45,536 bases of DNA from Deltaproteobacteria bacterium (GTDB taxonomy: Bacteria > Desulfobacterota > DSM-4660 > Desulfatiglandales > B25-G16): assembly GCA_020348625.1 (NCBI GenBank), contig CP070752.1, positions 2,583,276 through 2,628,811 of the forward strand. Reading direction: 5' to 3'. This document shows, one piece after another, positions 22,790 through 32,411 of this stretch. The notes under the pieces were generated by a model that saw nothing but the letters and a program-made list of their open reading frames with translations, made no database searches and was not told the DNA's origin. Position 1 is the first letter of the stretch, and every line of letters begins with the position of its first letter. The position numbers and the translations under genes were made by a program.

Positions 22790-24454
22790 CTAACTCACCT
22801 CATACACCATGATTTCGGCGATCTTTCCTTTAACCTTTTTCGGGCCGATTTTGCTGATCTCAAATTTATTCTTAACGGCCTTGTAGGTTTCCTCCCCGAT
22901 AAGGATCTGGTTAGGTTTTGCGATCGACTCCAATCGTGAGGCGATGTTCACTGGGTCTCCGATGACAGTATAATCCATTCTCCTCGGCGAACCGATATTC
23001 CCGGCAACCACTCGCCCCGTGTTTATTCCGATACGTATGTCGAACGTGCCCTTCTGGCCACCTTGTTCAGCCCTCATTTCTGTGAGGGCTTTCTTCATTT
23101 CTTTAGCTGCCAGAATTGCCCTCTCAGCGTCATCGTCTTTCTCCATAGGGGCACCGAAGACCGCCATGAGTCCGTCTCCCATATACTTATCGAGCATTCC
23201 GTCATATCGGAATATAATATCCGTGACCATTGAGAAATAGTGGTTGAGGAACATATTTGTCTCCCGTGGGGGAATCTGTTCCGCCAGCTGCGTAAAGGCA
23301 ATTATGTCCGTAAAGACTATGGTTGCCGTAAGCTCAGTAGGCTCCATTACCGTGTCTATTGTCTCCTGACTTCCCTTTACGATCATTTCCGCTACCTGTG
23401 GTGAAAGGAACCTTTCGAGACGGCTTCTAAGGATTTCTTCTTCTCGTATCTGATCGTTGAGACTGGCCTGTTCGAGTATCATGGCTGATTGGCTTCCAAT
23501 GGCCTGGAGCAACTTGAGGTCATCCTGAGAGAACTGATTGTCAAAGCTGACGCTGTTGAGCCCGATAACTCCAATGATCTTGTCTTTTCTCCACAGTGGG
23601 GCATACATAGCCGATCTAATCTTCTGAAGGAAGACGCTTTTGGAACCGTCAAACCGGGAATCGGCCATCGCGTCTGAGGTTAAGATGGCCTCTTTTTCGC
23701 GAATTACTTTATCAATAATGGTTCGACTAACCTTGAGGGTTTCCTTATCTCTCTCTCGGTCGTCTTTGTGTTTGACTACTACAGGGGTAAGCTGATTATC
23801 TCCTCCATGGCCAGTCAGAATTAGGAAGCCGTAGTCCGCATCAATTACCTTAAAGATGCTATCCATAATTCTTTTCAGTAACTCCTTGAAGTCCGTGATG
23901 GAGGTTAATTGGCTGCTGATGTCATAGAGGAGGCGTAACACTTTGTTGCTTCTCTCCAGGATCTTGGCGTCAATCTCGCTCTTTTCAAGGACAGAGGAGA
24001 CGGCATCCTGACCCGCGGTTTTCAGATCATCGATGGAAACAAGAAGTTCTTGCGATTCGAGGGCATCTTCCCCTGACGAACTCCTCAATATTCGCTTGAG
24101 CTCTTTTTCGTCGTTTGTGTCGGTAGTGAGGACGAGAGAATCCTGAGGCTTATCTTTTTCATGGATCTTGGTTAGAAATGTGAGGTTATTCCTTCCGATT
24201 CTTATCTTGTCGTTGTGTTTTAAGATAGCACGCTGAATGAGTCTTTCATTTACCTTGGTGAGATTGTGGCTGCCCAGGTCTGTAAGCAGATAGCCGTCTT
24301 TGGTCTTTTCTATCTGGGCATGGAGCCGGGAAACGGTATTATCGGTGCCAAGGGAAAGGTCACAATCCTCACGCCGCCCAATAACGATCTTGTTTTTCGA
24401 CATTGGGAAATTGTAAGTACGGCCGTCCCAGGTTTCCACATTTAAGCTTGGCAT
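22790..24454 (-). CDS. FHA-GAF class III adenylate cyclase
   Basis: 554 residues. Residues 1-95 are an FHA domain (IGR at 25-27, SRLH at 42-45; the usual N-G is N64-L65). A linker carries SLVLTTDT (106-113), similar to HTMVLDT after the FHA domain of the neighbouring operon. A GAF domain spans about 170-330. The class III cyclase domain (370-554) has both metal aspartates (D383 in FTDI, D427 in GDG), the adenine-selecting pair K423 and D500, and the transition-state residues N503 and R507, so it should make cAMP from ATP. No membrane segment. AAAGGA precedes the ATG. It starts 20 bases after a PP2C gene, an obvious two-gene unit controlled by phosphorylation. Confidence 0.92.
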   Translation of the reverse strand: MPSLNVETWDGRTYNFPMSKNKIVIGRREDCDLSLGTDNTVSRLHAQIEKTKDGYLLTDLGSHNLTKVNERLIQRAILKHNDKIRIGRNNLTFLTKIHEKDKPQDSLVLTTDTNDEKELKRILRSSSGEDALESQELLVSIDDLKTAGQDAVSSVLEKSEIDAKILERSNKVLRLLYDISSQLTSITDFKELLKRIMDSIFKVIDADYGFLILTGHGGDNQLTPVVVKHKDDRERDKETLKVSRTIIDKVIREKEAILTSDAMADSRFDGSKSVFLQKIRSAMYAPLWRKDKIIGVIGLNSVSFDNQFSQDDLKLLQAIGSQSAMILEQASLNDQIREEEILRSRLERFLSPQVAEMIVKGSQETIDTVMEPTELTATIVFTDIIAFTQLAEQIPPRETNMFLNHYFSMVTDIIFRYDGMLDKYMGDGLMAVFGAPMEKDDDAERAILAAKEMKKALTEMRAEQGGQKGTFDIRIGINTGRVVAGNIGSPRRMDYTVIGDPVNIASRLESIAKPNQILIGEETYKAVKNKFEISKIGPKKVKGKIAEIMVYEVS

Positions 24455-24474
24455 ACTGTCCTTTCTGTGGTTAC

Positions 24475-25242
24475 CTAACCAAAAGAGAGTAGGATAACCG
24501 TTATATTATCTCGACCGCCGGCGCGATTGGCATCTTGGATTAAGGAATGGGCAACGTGTTCAAGGGATTCCCTTTCAGTTGAACCGATGCTTTTCAGAAT
24601 TTCCTCATCGCTCAGCATATCATTCAAACCGTCCGAACACATCAAATACAGGTCTTTTTCATGTATTTCAGTGCTAGTAAGGTCGATCCTGATATTCTCG
24701 ATTACCTCAATGCCGAGGGCGCTCGTGAGAATATGTCTCTGCGGGTGGTTCCAGGCCTCTTCTTTGGTTAAGAGCCCCATCCTCTCTTGTTCCCATGCTA
24801 GGTTGTGATCGTGCGTAATCTGATCTATCCGTTGGTCATGGATACGATACAAGCGGCTGTCTCCCACGTTCACAACGGCCAAGTGGCCCCTTTCAACGGT
24901 TACCCCAACCAGCGTAGTCCCCATGCCTTTCTGCGAAGGATTCTTACTGGAATAATTTCGTATCATCTCATTGGCACGGGCCGCAGCTGCATATAAACGG
25001 TTTTGTTCCAGAGTCAAATCTTGCCTATAGGGTATGGGCCAGGGAATATCATTCCTTCGGGAACGAACAAAGAATTCCTCAGCACTCTTTACCGCTATTT
25101 TGCTTGCGATTTCACCGGCGGCCTGTCCCCCCATTCCGTCTGCTACCAGAAATAACTGCTCTTCAGGATTGCAGAGATAGCTGTCTTCATTGTTCGTTCG
25201 GTGACGGCCTGTATCGGAGGTTCCGAAGAAGGTAAACCGCAT
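24475..25242 (-). CDS. PP2C-family Ser/Thr protein phosphatase
   Basis: 255 residues, complete PP2C core: NED (18-20), ADGMGG (34-39), GMGTT, VNVGDSR, CSDGLNDML and GGRDNITV, giving all metal-binding aspartates. It is clearly a paralogue of the phosphatase at 14.3-15.1 kb. It precedes the FHA-GAF-cyclase by 20 bases and is likely to reset the phosphorylation that the cyclase FHA domain reads. The ribosome site is weak (AGGG). Substrate unknown. Confidence 0.92.
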   Translation of the reverse strand: MRFTFFGTSDTGRHRTNNEDSYLCNPEEQLFLVADGMGGQAAGEIASKIAVKSAEEFFVRSRRNDIPWPIPYRQDLTLEQNRLYAAAARANEMIRNYSSKNPSQKGMGTTLVGVTVERGHLAVVNVGDSRLYRIHDQRIDQITHDHNLAWEQERMGLLTKEEAWNHPQRHILTSALGIEVIENIRIDLTSTEIHEKDLYLMCSDGLNDMLSDEEILKSIGSTERESLEHVAHSLIQDANRAGGRDNITVILLSFG

Positions 25243-25309
25243 AATGCCCTAGCCCTTTATCTTGGAGTTGGCAGTGAGCACCCTTGATGCCCTTGACAAG
25301 GTTAGGAGG

Positions 25310-25339
25310 AATGTACCTGAAAAAACCGCCCGAAGTCAA
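25310..25339 (-). promoter_or_regulatory. Candidate promoter of the PP2C-cyclase operon
   Basis: On the - strand TTGACT (25339-25334), 18 bases, then TACATT (25315-25310), about 70 bases upstream of the phosphatase start, in the 187-bp gap after the small anchored protein gene. Five of six and four of six bases match consensus. Seen by eye only. Confidence 0.4.
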
Positions 25340-25429
25340 GCGCTTATCTTATTTCACGCGAGCTCTCGGCAGACGTATCATCGTGGCAGGGCAAATAGTT
25401 GGAACGAATGATCGCAAGAGATTGGGTTT

Positions 25430-25786
25430 TCACCAGAGCCAATTGCCGTCCTTATCCCATCGACTATTGTACCGCACACCGAGTTTCGAGAGGACGTACT
25501 GGTAAAGGAAGAGCGTGTTTCCCTTAAAATAACCCAAGTCCACGGAAAACTGGTCTGGTATAAACCCATTGGCCTTTGCCTCAGACAGGAGCATGGTCTT
25601 GGCTGTCTTGCCGGCAACGGAGCTATAGTCAAAGTGAATGGAGTGGTAATGCTTGTCCTCTAGCGTTACCACGACTACGGCGTTGCCGGGCACTTCCTCA
25701 TCAACTGTTACGTAGATGCTCAGGAAGAAGGCAACAAGGAACAGGCTTATTACGATAACCGTGATTATTTTTGATGTCTTACCCAC
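25430..25786 (-). CDS. Small signal-anchored protein, possibly a degenerate Ada-type metal-binding domain
   Basis: 118 residues. A basic start and one hydrophobic helix (7-26) form a signal anchor or uncleaved signal, leaving about 90 residues outside the membrane. The stretch HSIHFDYSSVAGKTAKTMLL followed by SEAKANGFIPD has the spacing and the GKT-K-M-L-S-EAK-G-P pattern of Ada-like zinc domains fused to exported proteins, but every cysteine is missing, so it could not bind zinc in that way. This is a weak resemblance. It lies upstream of the PP2C-cyclase pair on the same strand and ends in an aromatic WDKDGNWLW tail. Function unknown. Confidence 0.65.
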   Translation of the reverse strand: MGKTSKIITVIVISLFLVAFFLSIYVTVDEEVPGNAVVVVTLEDKHYHSIHFDYSSVAGKTAKTMLLSEAKANGFIPDQFSVDLGYFKGNTLFLYQYVLSKLGVRYNSRWDKDGNWLW

Positions 25787-26215
25787 TGCTCACTTCACTT
25801 AGGCTCTTACAGCAAGGCATTTCACGAACAAGCTTGTCACGCCCAGGTCCGGCAAAAAGACACAAAATTATGTGGCCTTCCCTTTATGGCACAGGTAGAA
25901 AAAATATGCAACGAGGAATTTCCAGCTGAATCGTGGTGTTTGTACTACCTTTCTTTTAAAAAGTCAACCAAATGATCTCATTCAAATGACCACCAACAGG
26001 AATGTTTGGCACGACCTCCTCAAAAACGTTATGTGCGGAGGATTTACGTTATACCAAATGCTTTGACGGCCTAGAAAAGCAGAGGAAAAATAAACGAAAC
26101 AATGCGCCCGCCCCTAGAGGCCAAGCGCACTCTATGTGGGCACAGCGAGTCGTGGTCATAACGTGATCGCGAAACTGATTTTCCAAGGCTGCCCTTCTGG
26201 TTAAGAGCCCGAGAG
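25787..26215. other. Intergenic stretch of 429 bp, no gene recognised
   Basis: The space between the small anchored protein start and the epimerase stop holds no frame with family similarity or ribosome site. It contains one promoter-like - strand pair (25939-25967) and runs of A+T, but no clear terminator for the epimerase transcript. Confidence 0.5.
25939..25967 (-). promoter_or_regulatory. Candidate promoter for the small anchored protein gene
   Basis: On the - strand TTGACT (25967-25962), 17 bases, TACAAA (25944-25939), about 145 bases before the start codon. Resembles the TTGACT / TAC-A pair before the PP2C gene further along. Tentative. Confidence 0.3.
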
Positions 26216-27187
26216 TTAGTGTAATCCATAGTAGCGTCTGTACCATGAGAGAAAACTCCTGATGCCCGACCTGATCGACGTTTTGGGGCTAAAACCCAAC
26301 AACCTCTTCGTCTTTTCTATGTCTGCATATGTCTCTGGTACATCCCCTGGTTGGAGCGGTAGGAACTTCTTCTTTGCCACTATTCCCAGCTCCTCTTCAA
26401 TGATCTCGATTAATTTCATGAGCTCTACGCTCTTTGAATTTCCGAGGTTGAAGATTTCATATTTGAACGGGTTATCGAGTGCCGCGATGGTACCCTCTAC
26501 AATATCGTCGATGTAGGTGAAGTCCCTTTTCATTTTTCCAAAATTGTAGATCTCTATCGGCCTTCCATTGATGATGGCCTCTGTGAAAAGAAAAAGGGCC
26601 ATATCGGGTCTCCCCCAGGGGCCATACACCGTGAAGTAACGAAGACCGGTTAACGGAATGTCGAAGAGGTGGCTGTAAGCATGGGCCATCAGTTCATTGG
26701 CTTTCTTTGTAGCTGCATAGAGCGAAATCGGTGTATCCACAGTATCGTCAATGCTAAACGGAAGCTTTCTATTATTGCCATAAACGGATGACGAGGAGGC
26801 AAAAACGAAATTACGAACGGGGGAGTGCCGTGCAAGTTCCAAAAGATTAAGAAAGCCTTTTAGATTGCTTTCCTCATAGATGAAGGGATTCTGTATCGAG
26901 TGTCGTACACCGGCTTGGGCTGCAAGATTACAAATCCTGTCGATGGAATGATTGGCGAATATTGTCTCGAGGATTGCCAGATCGTTGATGTCGCCGTGAT
27001 AGAACGTGAATAGAGGGTTTGGGGTTATGAGCTCGAGCCTGCCCCTTTTAAGAGAGACATCGTAGTAAGGGTTCAGGTTATCTATTCCGATTACCTCCTG
27101 CCCCCTTTCAAGCAAGGCTCTGGCCACATGAAAGCCGATAAAACCGGCAGCTCCAGTGACCAAGGTTTTCATTTGAGTCTCAGGCAT
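26216..27187 (-). CDS. NAD-dependent sugar epimerase, UDP-glucuronate 4-epimerase-like
   Basis: 323 residues of the extended short-chain dehydrogenase family. Rossmann motif TGAAGFIG (11-18), the SSSSVYG segment (131-137) with the catalytic serine/threonine position, and Y157-x-x-x-K161. The IDNLNPYYDVSLKRGRL stretch and YGPWGRPDMA are characteristic of UDP-glucuronate/UDP-galacturonate 4-epimerases (CapI/WbpP side of the family), so it likely provides an acidic sugar nucleotide for LPS or capsule. Start could be the ATG here or one five codons later (MKTLVTGA); neither has a strong ribosome site. It follows argJ by 30 bases on the same strand, although no glycan genes are adjacent. Confidence 0.88.
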   Translation of the reverse strand: MPETQMKTLVTGAAGFIGFHVARALLERGQEVIGIDNLNPYYDVSLKRGRLELITPNPLFTFYHGDINDLAILETIFANHSIDRICNLAAQAGVRHSIQNPFIYEESNLKGFLNLLELARHSPVRNFVFASSSSVYGNNRKLPFSIDDTVDTPISLYAATKKANELMAHAYSHLFDIPLTGLRYFTVYGPWGRPDMALFLFTEAIINGRPIEIYNFGKMKRDFTYIDDIVEGTIAALDNPFKYEIFNLGNSKSVELMKLIEIIEEELGIVAKKKFLPLQPGDVPETYADIEKTKRLLGFSPKTSIRSGIRSFLSWYRRYYGLH

Positions 27188-27217
27188 GGGAGCTTTCAGT
27201 CACGATGAGCCACGTTC

Positions 27218-28411
27218 TCAGGTCCTATATTCGGCATTGATCTTGATGTAATCATAGGTAAGGTCACACGTTACCATCCTGTCGCTAGAGTTTCCTTGAT
27301 TCAGATGAATAGTGATGGTTATTTCCTCGTTCTTCATTTGCTCGGCTGCTTCTTTTTCCTTTTCCGGGCTAGTTATAAGACCGCCCTCTACGATGGCGAC
27401 CCCGTTGATGGCAATCTGGACCTTGTGTTCCTCCATCATGATTCCAGATCTCCCCAGGGCAGCCATGATTCTGCCCCAGTTCGGGTCTTGTCCGAAAATA
27501 GCTGTTTTTACCAGATAGGAATTACTCACTGTTCTTGCTGCGGCGTGGGCATCCTTGTCCGTGGCGGCACCCATGAGCTCGATTATCACTACCTTGCTGG
27601 CACCCTCACCGTCCTTAGCGATCAGGTAGGAGAGCTCCCCCATAACCGAGGTTAAGCCTTTCTTGAACTCCCCTATACCGGTGGCATCGAGCCTGCTGTT
27701 GCCTGCAGCACCGTTTGCCATGATCAAGACCGTATCATTGGTGCTTGTCTCGCCGTCTACGGTAACGCGATTGAGGGTCGAGTCGGTAACCGAGCGAAAC
27801 AGCGGCCATAAGGTTTGATAGTCGATAGAGATATCTGAGACCAGGATCGAGAGCATGGTAGCCATATCCGGCATGATCATGCCTGCTCCTTTGGCAATAC
27901 CCAAGAGGTGAAAAGGAACTCCCCCTGCGGTGCCTTCGAAATAGCTCACCTTTGGGAAGGAGTCAGTGGTCATGAGGGCCTGTGCGACCGATTCAAATCC
28001 ACCTGGAGATAGCTCCCGCACGAGCGCGGGAACCGCCCGCTGAAACCGATGAACGGGAAGATGAGCCCCGATAACCCCTGTTGAGGCAACAAGTATTTCA
28101 TCCGGATCGATATCCAATCTCTGCGAAAGCATCTCAGTGGTTTGAATGGCGTTTCTGAGCCCTTGCTCTCCGGTGCAGGCATTGGCACAGCCGCTATTGG
28201 CGAGGACAGCTCTTGCAAAACCTTTTTTTATCCTTTTCTGGCTCAGGAGCACCGGCGCAGCTTTGACCCTATTAGTTGTGAACATGCCGGCTACAACGGC
28301 CTGCCTTTGAGAAAAGATAAGGCAGAGATCCAAGAGGCCGCCCTTTTTGATGCCTGCGGAAACAGCAGATGCTGTAAAACCGGGAATGGAGTAACCAATG
28401 TCCTTTTTCAT
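27218..28411 (-). CDS. argJ: Bifunctional ornithine acetyltransferase / N-acetylglutamate synthase ArgJ
   Basis: 397 residues from ATG 28411. Family ArgJ: acetyl transfer from N-acetylornithine to glutamate in arginine synthesis, possibly also acetyl-CoA use. The precursor is expected to self-cleave at the A-T bond in PDMATML (A184-T185 from this start); the KGAGMI sequence just before it and the C-terminal NDTVL and FGQDPNWGR motifs are conserved. An upstream in-frame start exists 13 codons earlier inside secA, but ATG 28411 overlaps the secA stop as ATGA, the usual coupling geometry, and family members start there. No other arginine gene is adjacent; position after secA is probably operon packing. 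Confidence 0.95.
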   Translation of the reverse strand: MKKDIGYSIPGFTASAVSAGIKKGGLLDLCLIFSQRQAVVAGMFTTNRVKAAPVLLSQKRIKKGFARAVLANSGCANACTGEQGLRNAIQTTEMLSQRLDIDPDEILVASTGVIGAHLPVHRFQRAVPALVRELSPGGFESVAQALMTTDSFPKVSYFEGTAGGVPFHLLGIAKGAGMIMPDMATMLSILVSDISIDYQTLWPLFRSVTDSTLNRVTVDGETSTNDTVLIMANGAAGNSRLDATGIGEFKKGLTSVMGELSYLIAKDGEGASKVVIIELMGAATDKDAHAAARTVSNSYLVKTAIFGQDPNWGRIMAALGRSGIMMEEHKVQIAINGVAIVEGGLITSPEKEKEAAEQMKNEEITITIHLNQGNSSDRMVTCDLTYDYIKINAEYRT

Positions 28412-31242
28412 CTTCCGCAACAATGCTTGTATTTCTTTCCGCTCCCACAAGGGCAGGGCTCATTCCTGCCCACCTTAGGTGTTTTTCGTCTCGCCGGAGC
28501 GGCTCCTCCATCACCGCCATGACTTAAGACCATCTCCTTTTTTGGTGCCTCTATGGGAGGCCGTTGTTGAGGTGCTATTCGAATTCTGAAGAGGGTTCTG
28601 AGAGAGTTCTCTTTTATGCTTTCCACCATGGCGAGAAACATATTGTACCCCTCTTTCTGATACTCCTTAAGGGGATCCATCTGGCCATAGCCCCTAAGGC
28701 CTATTCCCTCCTTGACCTGGTCCATGGCCAAGAGATGATCCATCCAAAGGTCATCAATTGCCCGCAGCATGGCGATCTTTTGCAGAAAGAGAAAAGCCTG
28801 TGGTTCGATCTCTTGCTCTCTTCTCCCGTATTCGGCCAGAACTTCCTGGGTTATCTTTTTCGTGAGAATCTCCTGGGTCAGATCGGCCATCTCTTCTTTG
28901 GAAAATGAGTGCAGGAGTCCAAAAACACCGTACGTATAGTCGAGTAAGGGTCCCAGGTTCCATTCCTCTGGAAAGACATTCGGGTCGATGTTTTCACTAA
29001 CGGCATTTTCCACCAGCTCTTCGATCATATCTATGATGGTTTCCTTGAGCTGATCACCCTTGAGTATTTCCCTCCTCTGACCGTAAATCACCTTTCGTTG
29101 CTGATTCATCACGTCGTCATATTCCAGAAGGTTTTTCCTAATATTAAAATTTATGCCCTCAACCCTCTTTTGAGCACCTTCTATGGCCCGTGAGATGATC
29201 TGGTGTTCTATCGGCTGGTCTTCTTCCATGCCCAATTTGTCCATGACCGAGGCAATCCTTTCGGACCCGAAAATCCTCATAAGGTCGTCCTCCAGGGAGA
29301 GGTAAAAGCGCGATGATCCGGTGTCTCCTTGACGCCCCGAGCGTCCTCTCAGCTGATTATCAATCCTTCTGCTCTCATGCCTCTCAGTGCCGAGTATGTG
29401 CAAGCCACCGAGGTCTGGAACGCCGCTCCCTAAGACGATGTCCGTTCCCCTGCCGGCCATATTGGTGGATATGGTGACTGTCCCTCTCTGGCCTGCCATG
29501 GCGACGATCTCGGCCTCTCTCTCATGGTTTTTTGCATTCAAGACCTGGTGCTTGATGGCCTCCCTGTTGAGCATCTTACTCAACATCTCCGATTTTTCGA
29601 TAGAAATGGTACCCACCAGCACCGGCTGACCCTTGTCGTGTAATTCCTTTATCTCTGCTACGGCTGCCCTAAATTTCTCCCGTTCGGTTTTATAGATCAC
29701 GTCCGGATAATCGGTTCTGATCATCCTCTTGTGGGTCGGTATCACCAGGACATCCAGGTCATATATCTTCTTAAACTCTGGGGCCTCTGTATCCGCTGTT
29801 CCGGTCATTCCCGCGAGCTTTTCGTACATCCTGAAGTAGTTTTGGAAGGTAATCGTAGCCAGTGTCTGGTTTTCCTCTGCAACATTCACACCTTCCTTTG
29901 CTTCGATGGCTTGATGGAGCCCGTCGCTCCAACGTCTTCCCGGCATGAGTCTGCCGGTAAACTCATCCACGATGACCACCTGCCCGTCCTTTACCACGTA
30001 ATCGACATCCTTGTTAAAGAGCCAGTAGGCCTTAATGAGCTGTTGGGCAGCATGCATCTTTTCGGATGTCTCGGAATACCTGGCTTCTAGTTCTCGCTTT
30101 CTCTTCTTCTTTTCCCTGAAGTTCAGGTGAGGATCGTTCTCGATTTCCTGCAGACCTTGGTACAAGTCAGGTACGACGAAGGCATCCGCTTGATCACCCG
30201 ACAGGAGCTTGAGACCCTTATCCGTCCAGTTTGCGCTGTGATCTTGTTCTTCGATAATGCAATAGAGCTCCTCGTCTAGGAGAGAAAGGCTCTTCTGGGC
30301 CCTCAAGAGCGATTCTGCCCTATCGATCCGTTTCTTCAACCCTGGCTCTTGAGAGATGATATCCAAGAACCGCGAATTCTTTGGGGCACCTCTTTTGACC
30401 TGAAGGAGCAGCTCGATTGTTTTATCGTCATCTATGCCCTGCCGTAATTGGGTATCCACTTTGCTAAGGATAGATCTAATGATTCTATCTTGTTGTTCCT
30501 TGAGCTTCAAGATCGAGGGCTTCTGACTTGCGTAATGTGCATCTTCACTGCGTTCAATAGGACCTGATATGATCAGAGGAGTCCTGGCCTCATCAATCAG
30601 AATGCTGTCCACCTCGTCAACAATGGCAAAATTGAGGTCCCTTTGGACACACTCCTCCAGCGAATACTTCATGTTGTCTCTCAGGTAGTCAAAGCCGAAT
30701 TCATTATTGGTTCCATAGGTTATATCGGCGTTATATGCATCCTTTCTCTCTTGCTCCCCCATATCATGAAAGATCACGCCCACCGACATCCCCAGAAGGC
30801 GATATATTCCTCCCATCCACTCTGCGTCTCTCTTGGCAAGATAGTCATTAACCGTTACAAGGTGGGCACCGCGTCCCTGAAGGGCATTGAGATAGAGAGG
30901 GAGGGTTGCGGCCAGGGTTTTGCCTTCCCCGGTTTTCATTTCCGCGATCTTACCCTGATGCAGGGCAATGCCGCCAACGAGCTGGACATCAAAATGCCTC
31001 ATACCCAAAGTTCTCACCGAGGCCTCTCTTACGGCCGCATAGGCCTCTGGTAGGATATCCTCAAGGGATTCACCTGTTTCCAGTCTTTTCTTGAACTCCT
31101 CCGTCTTTTGTCGAAGTTGGCTGGTGTTGAGGGCTTGAAATCGAGGCTCAAGCTCGTTGATTTTTGACACCTGGGGGGTAAGAGCTTTGAGCTCTCTTTC
31201 GTTCTTGCTGCCTATTACAGCTCTAAACATGCTGCCGATCAT
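28408..31242 (-). CDS. secA: Preprotein translocase ATPase SecA
   Basis: 944 residues, longer than the common 830-900. Motor protein that pushes unfolded preproteins through SecYEG. Walker A MKTGEGKT (102-109), [13 protein letters not shown] (209-221), VDEFTGR and [10 protein letters not shown], and the C-terminal SecB/lipid-binding zinc site C930-x-C932 ... C941-C942 are present. Relative to E. coli SecA, about 65 extra residues, Lys/Glu-rich and helical, lie between about 240 and 330 in the preprotein cross-linking region. ATG 31242 has AAGGA 10 bases upstream; an ATG four codons later is possible. It lies between the M23 peptidase gene and argJ, the stop overlapping argJ by four bases. Confidence 0.97.
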   Translation of the reverse strand: MIGSMFRAVIGSKNERELKALTPQVSKINELEPRFQALNTSQLRQKTEEFKKRLETGESLEDILPEAYAAVREASVRTLGMRHFDVQLVGGIALHQGKIAEMKTGEGKTLAATLPLYLNALQGRGAHLVTVNDYLAKRDAEWMGGIYRLLGMSVGVIFHDMGEQERKDAYNADITYGTNNEFGFDYLRDNMKYSLEECVQRDLNFAIVDEVDSILIDEARTPLIISGPIERSEDAHYASQKPSILKLKEQQDRIIRSILSKVDTQLRQGIDDDKTIELLLQVKRGAPKNSRFLDIISQEPGLKKRIDRAESLLRAQKSLSLLDEELYCIIEEQDHSANWTDKGLKLLSGDQADAFVVPDLYQGLQEIENDPHLNFREKKKRKRELEARYSETSEKMHAAQQLIKAYWLFNKDVDYVVKDGQVVIVDEFTGRLMPGRRWSDGLHQAIEAKEGVNVAEENQTLATITFQNYFRMYEKLAGMTGTADTEAPEFKKIYDLDVLVIPTHKRMIRTDYPDVIYKTEREKFRAAVAEIKELHDKGQPVLVGTISIEKSEMLSKMLNREAIKHQVLNAKNHEREAEIVAMAGQRGTVTISTNMAGRGTDIVLGSGVPDLGGLHILGTERHESRRIDNQLRGRSGRQGDTGSSRFYLSLEDDLMRIFGSERIASVMDKLGMEEDQPIEHQIISRAIEGAQKRVEGINFNIRKNLLEYDDVMNQQRKVIYGQRREILKGDQLKETIIDMIEELVENAVSENIDPNVFPEEWNLGPLLDYTYGVFGLLHSFSKEEMADLTQEILTKKITQEVLAEYGRREQEIEPQAFLFLQKIAMLRAIDDLWMDHLLAMDQVKEGIGLRGYGQMDPLKEYQKEGYNMFLAMVESIKENSLRTLFRIRIAPQQRPPIEAPKKEMVLSHGGDGGAAPARRKTPKVGRNEPCPCGSGKKYKHCCGR

Positions 31243-31396
31243 AGAAGGCGATTCCTTTCAGTTCTGTTTTCTTCTGATTAAACCTTTGTGCACGAAAATT
31301 CAAGCAACATTTGAATACAGGATCTATTCGAATGCTTGGGGTGATGGAAATAATGAAAGCAGAGCAGACTAGGTGTTTTTGGTGGGGAGGCTCAAT

Positions 31397-32305
31397 TCAA
31401 TCGAGTATGTATCGGAGGGGATTTACGGGAACACCGCTCAAGAGAACCTCATAGTGGAGGTGAGGGCCTGTACATCGACCCGACTTTCCAACTTCGGCAA
31501 TGATTTGCCCTCTCTTGACACGATCACCCTTTTTGACCCGGTATTTGTTTAAGTGACCGTATCTGGTCTTCATGTTGTAACCATGGTTGATCGCGATCAT
31601 TCTGCCGTAGTTACCTTCTCTGCCCACAGAGACAACCAGTCCATCAGCTGGCGCAATAATCGGTGTCCCGATCCTTGTTGCTATGTCAAGCCCTTTATGG
31701 AACTCTCGTTTGTTGGTAAACGGGGAGATCCTGTATCCAAACCCCGATGAATACCAGCCGTTCGTTGGTGCAAGAGAAGGCGTACAAGCCAATAGGGATT
31801 TTTGCTCTTCCAGAAACCGGCTCAACTCGTTTTGAGAAAGGGCGGTCATCGCTATTTCCGTGTTCAAACCATCAATTGCTTCATGCATCTGATGGATGAG
31901 CCCTCTGTGAACGTCCTCAAGCTGATAGTCCGGTTTGAGAGTGCTCATGTTTGAGCCTCCGACCCCCAGAAACTGATCTTGTTCCCCGGAAGGCGACAAG
32001 TTGGTCATAATCCTGAGTTTATGGTCGAATTCCTGGAGTGCAGCGATCTTCTGATTGCTTTGTTGGATTTCCTTACAAAGGGCGATAAGCTGGGTTTTCT
32101 GAATCTCGCTTTCTTTTCTTAGATGCTGCAGTTCCGGTATCTGGGATTTAATCCTTCTGTAGTCATTGACCAGCAATCCGATAATGACAATTGCCACGAC
32201 GATGAGAAAGGAGAGCAAGGGGATAAGTCTATTGGGAATGCTAATTTTTCTTACCTTGCTGGATCCCCCGGGCAGGAATATGACAGTAGATCTGTTTGAG
32301 GCCAT
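31397..32305 (-). CDS. Membrane-anchored M23-family metallopeptidase (LytM/NlpD-like)
   Basis: 302 residues. Short basic cytoplasmic N-terminus, one membrane helix (26-46), a coiled-coil region (50-170) and a C-terminal M23 domain (185-300). Zinc ligands are complete: H203 and D207 in FHKGLDIA and H284 in GPHLHYEV, with H251 in RYGH as the catalytic-type histidine, so it should be an active peptidoglycan endopeptidase rather than a degenerate activator. It is 24 bases downstream of tRNA-Cys and 154 bases upstream of secA on the same strand; a long M23 gene before secA is a common arrangement in deltaproteobacteria. Confidence 0.93.
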   Translation of the reverse strand: MASNRSTVIFLPGGSSKVRKISIPNRLIPLLSFLIVVAIVIIGLLVNDYRRIKSQIPELQHLRKESEIQKTQLIALCKEIQQSNQKIAALQEFDHKLRIMTNLSPSGEQDQFLGVGGSNMSTLKPDYQLEDVHRGLIHQMHEAIDGLNTEIAMTALSQNELSRFLEEQKSLLACTPSLAPTNGWYSSGFGYRISPFTNKREFHKGLDIATRIGTPIIAPADGLVVSVGREGNYGRMIAINHGYNMKTRYGHLNKYRVKKGDRVKRGQIIAEVGKSGRCTGPHLHYEVLLSGVPVNPLRYILD

Positions 32306-32329
32306 AGGTAACGGAATTTAGCTGCATAG

Positions 32330-32405
32330 TGGAGGCGGCAACCGGATTCGAACCGGTGTAAAACGGTTTTGCAGACCGCTGCCTTAGCCACTTGGCTATG
32401 CCGCC
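32330..32405 (-). tRNA. tRNA-Cys (GCA)
   Basis: 76 bases including an encoded CCA. Cloverleaf folds: acceptor GGCGGCA/TGCCGCC, anticodon GCA in CTGCAAA, TTCGAAT T-loop, and U73, the discriminator typical for tRNA-Cys. It lies 6 bases downstream of tRNA-Gly and is probably processed from the same transcript. Confidence 0.95.
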
Positions 32406-32411
32406 TTATCC

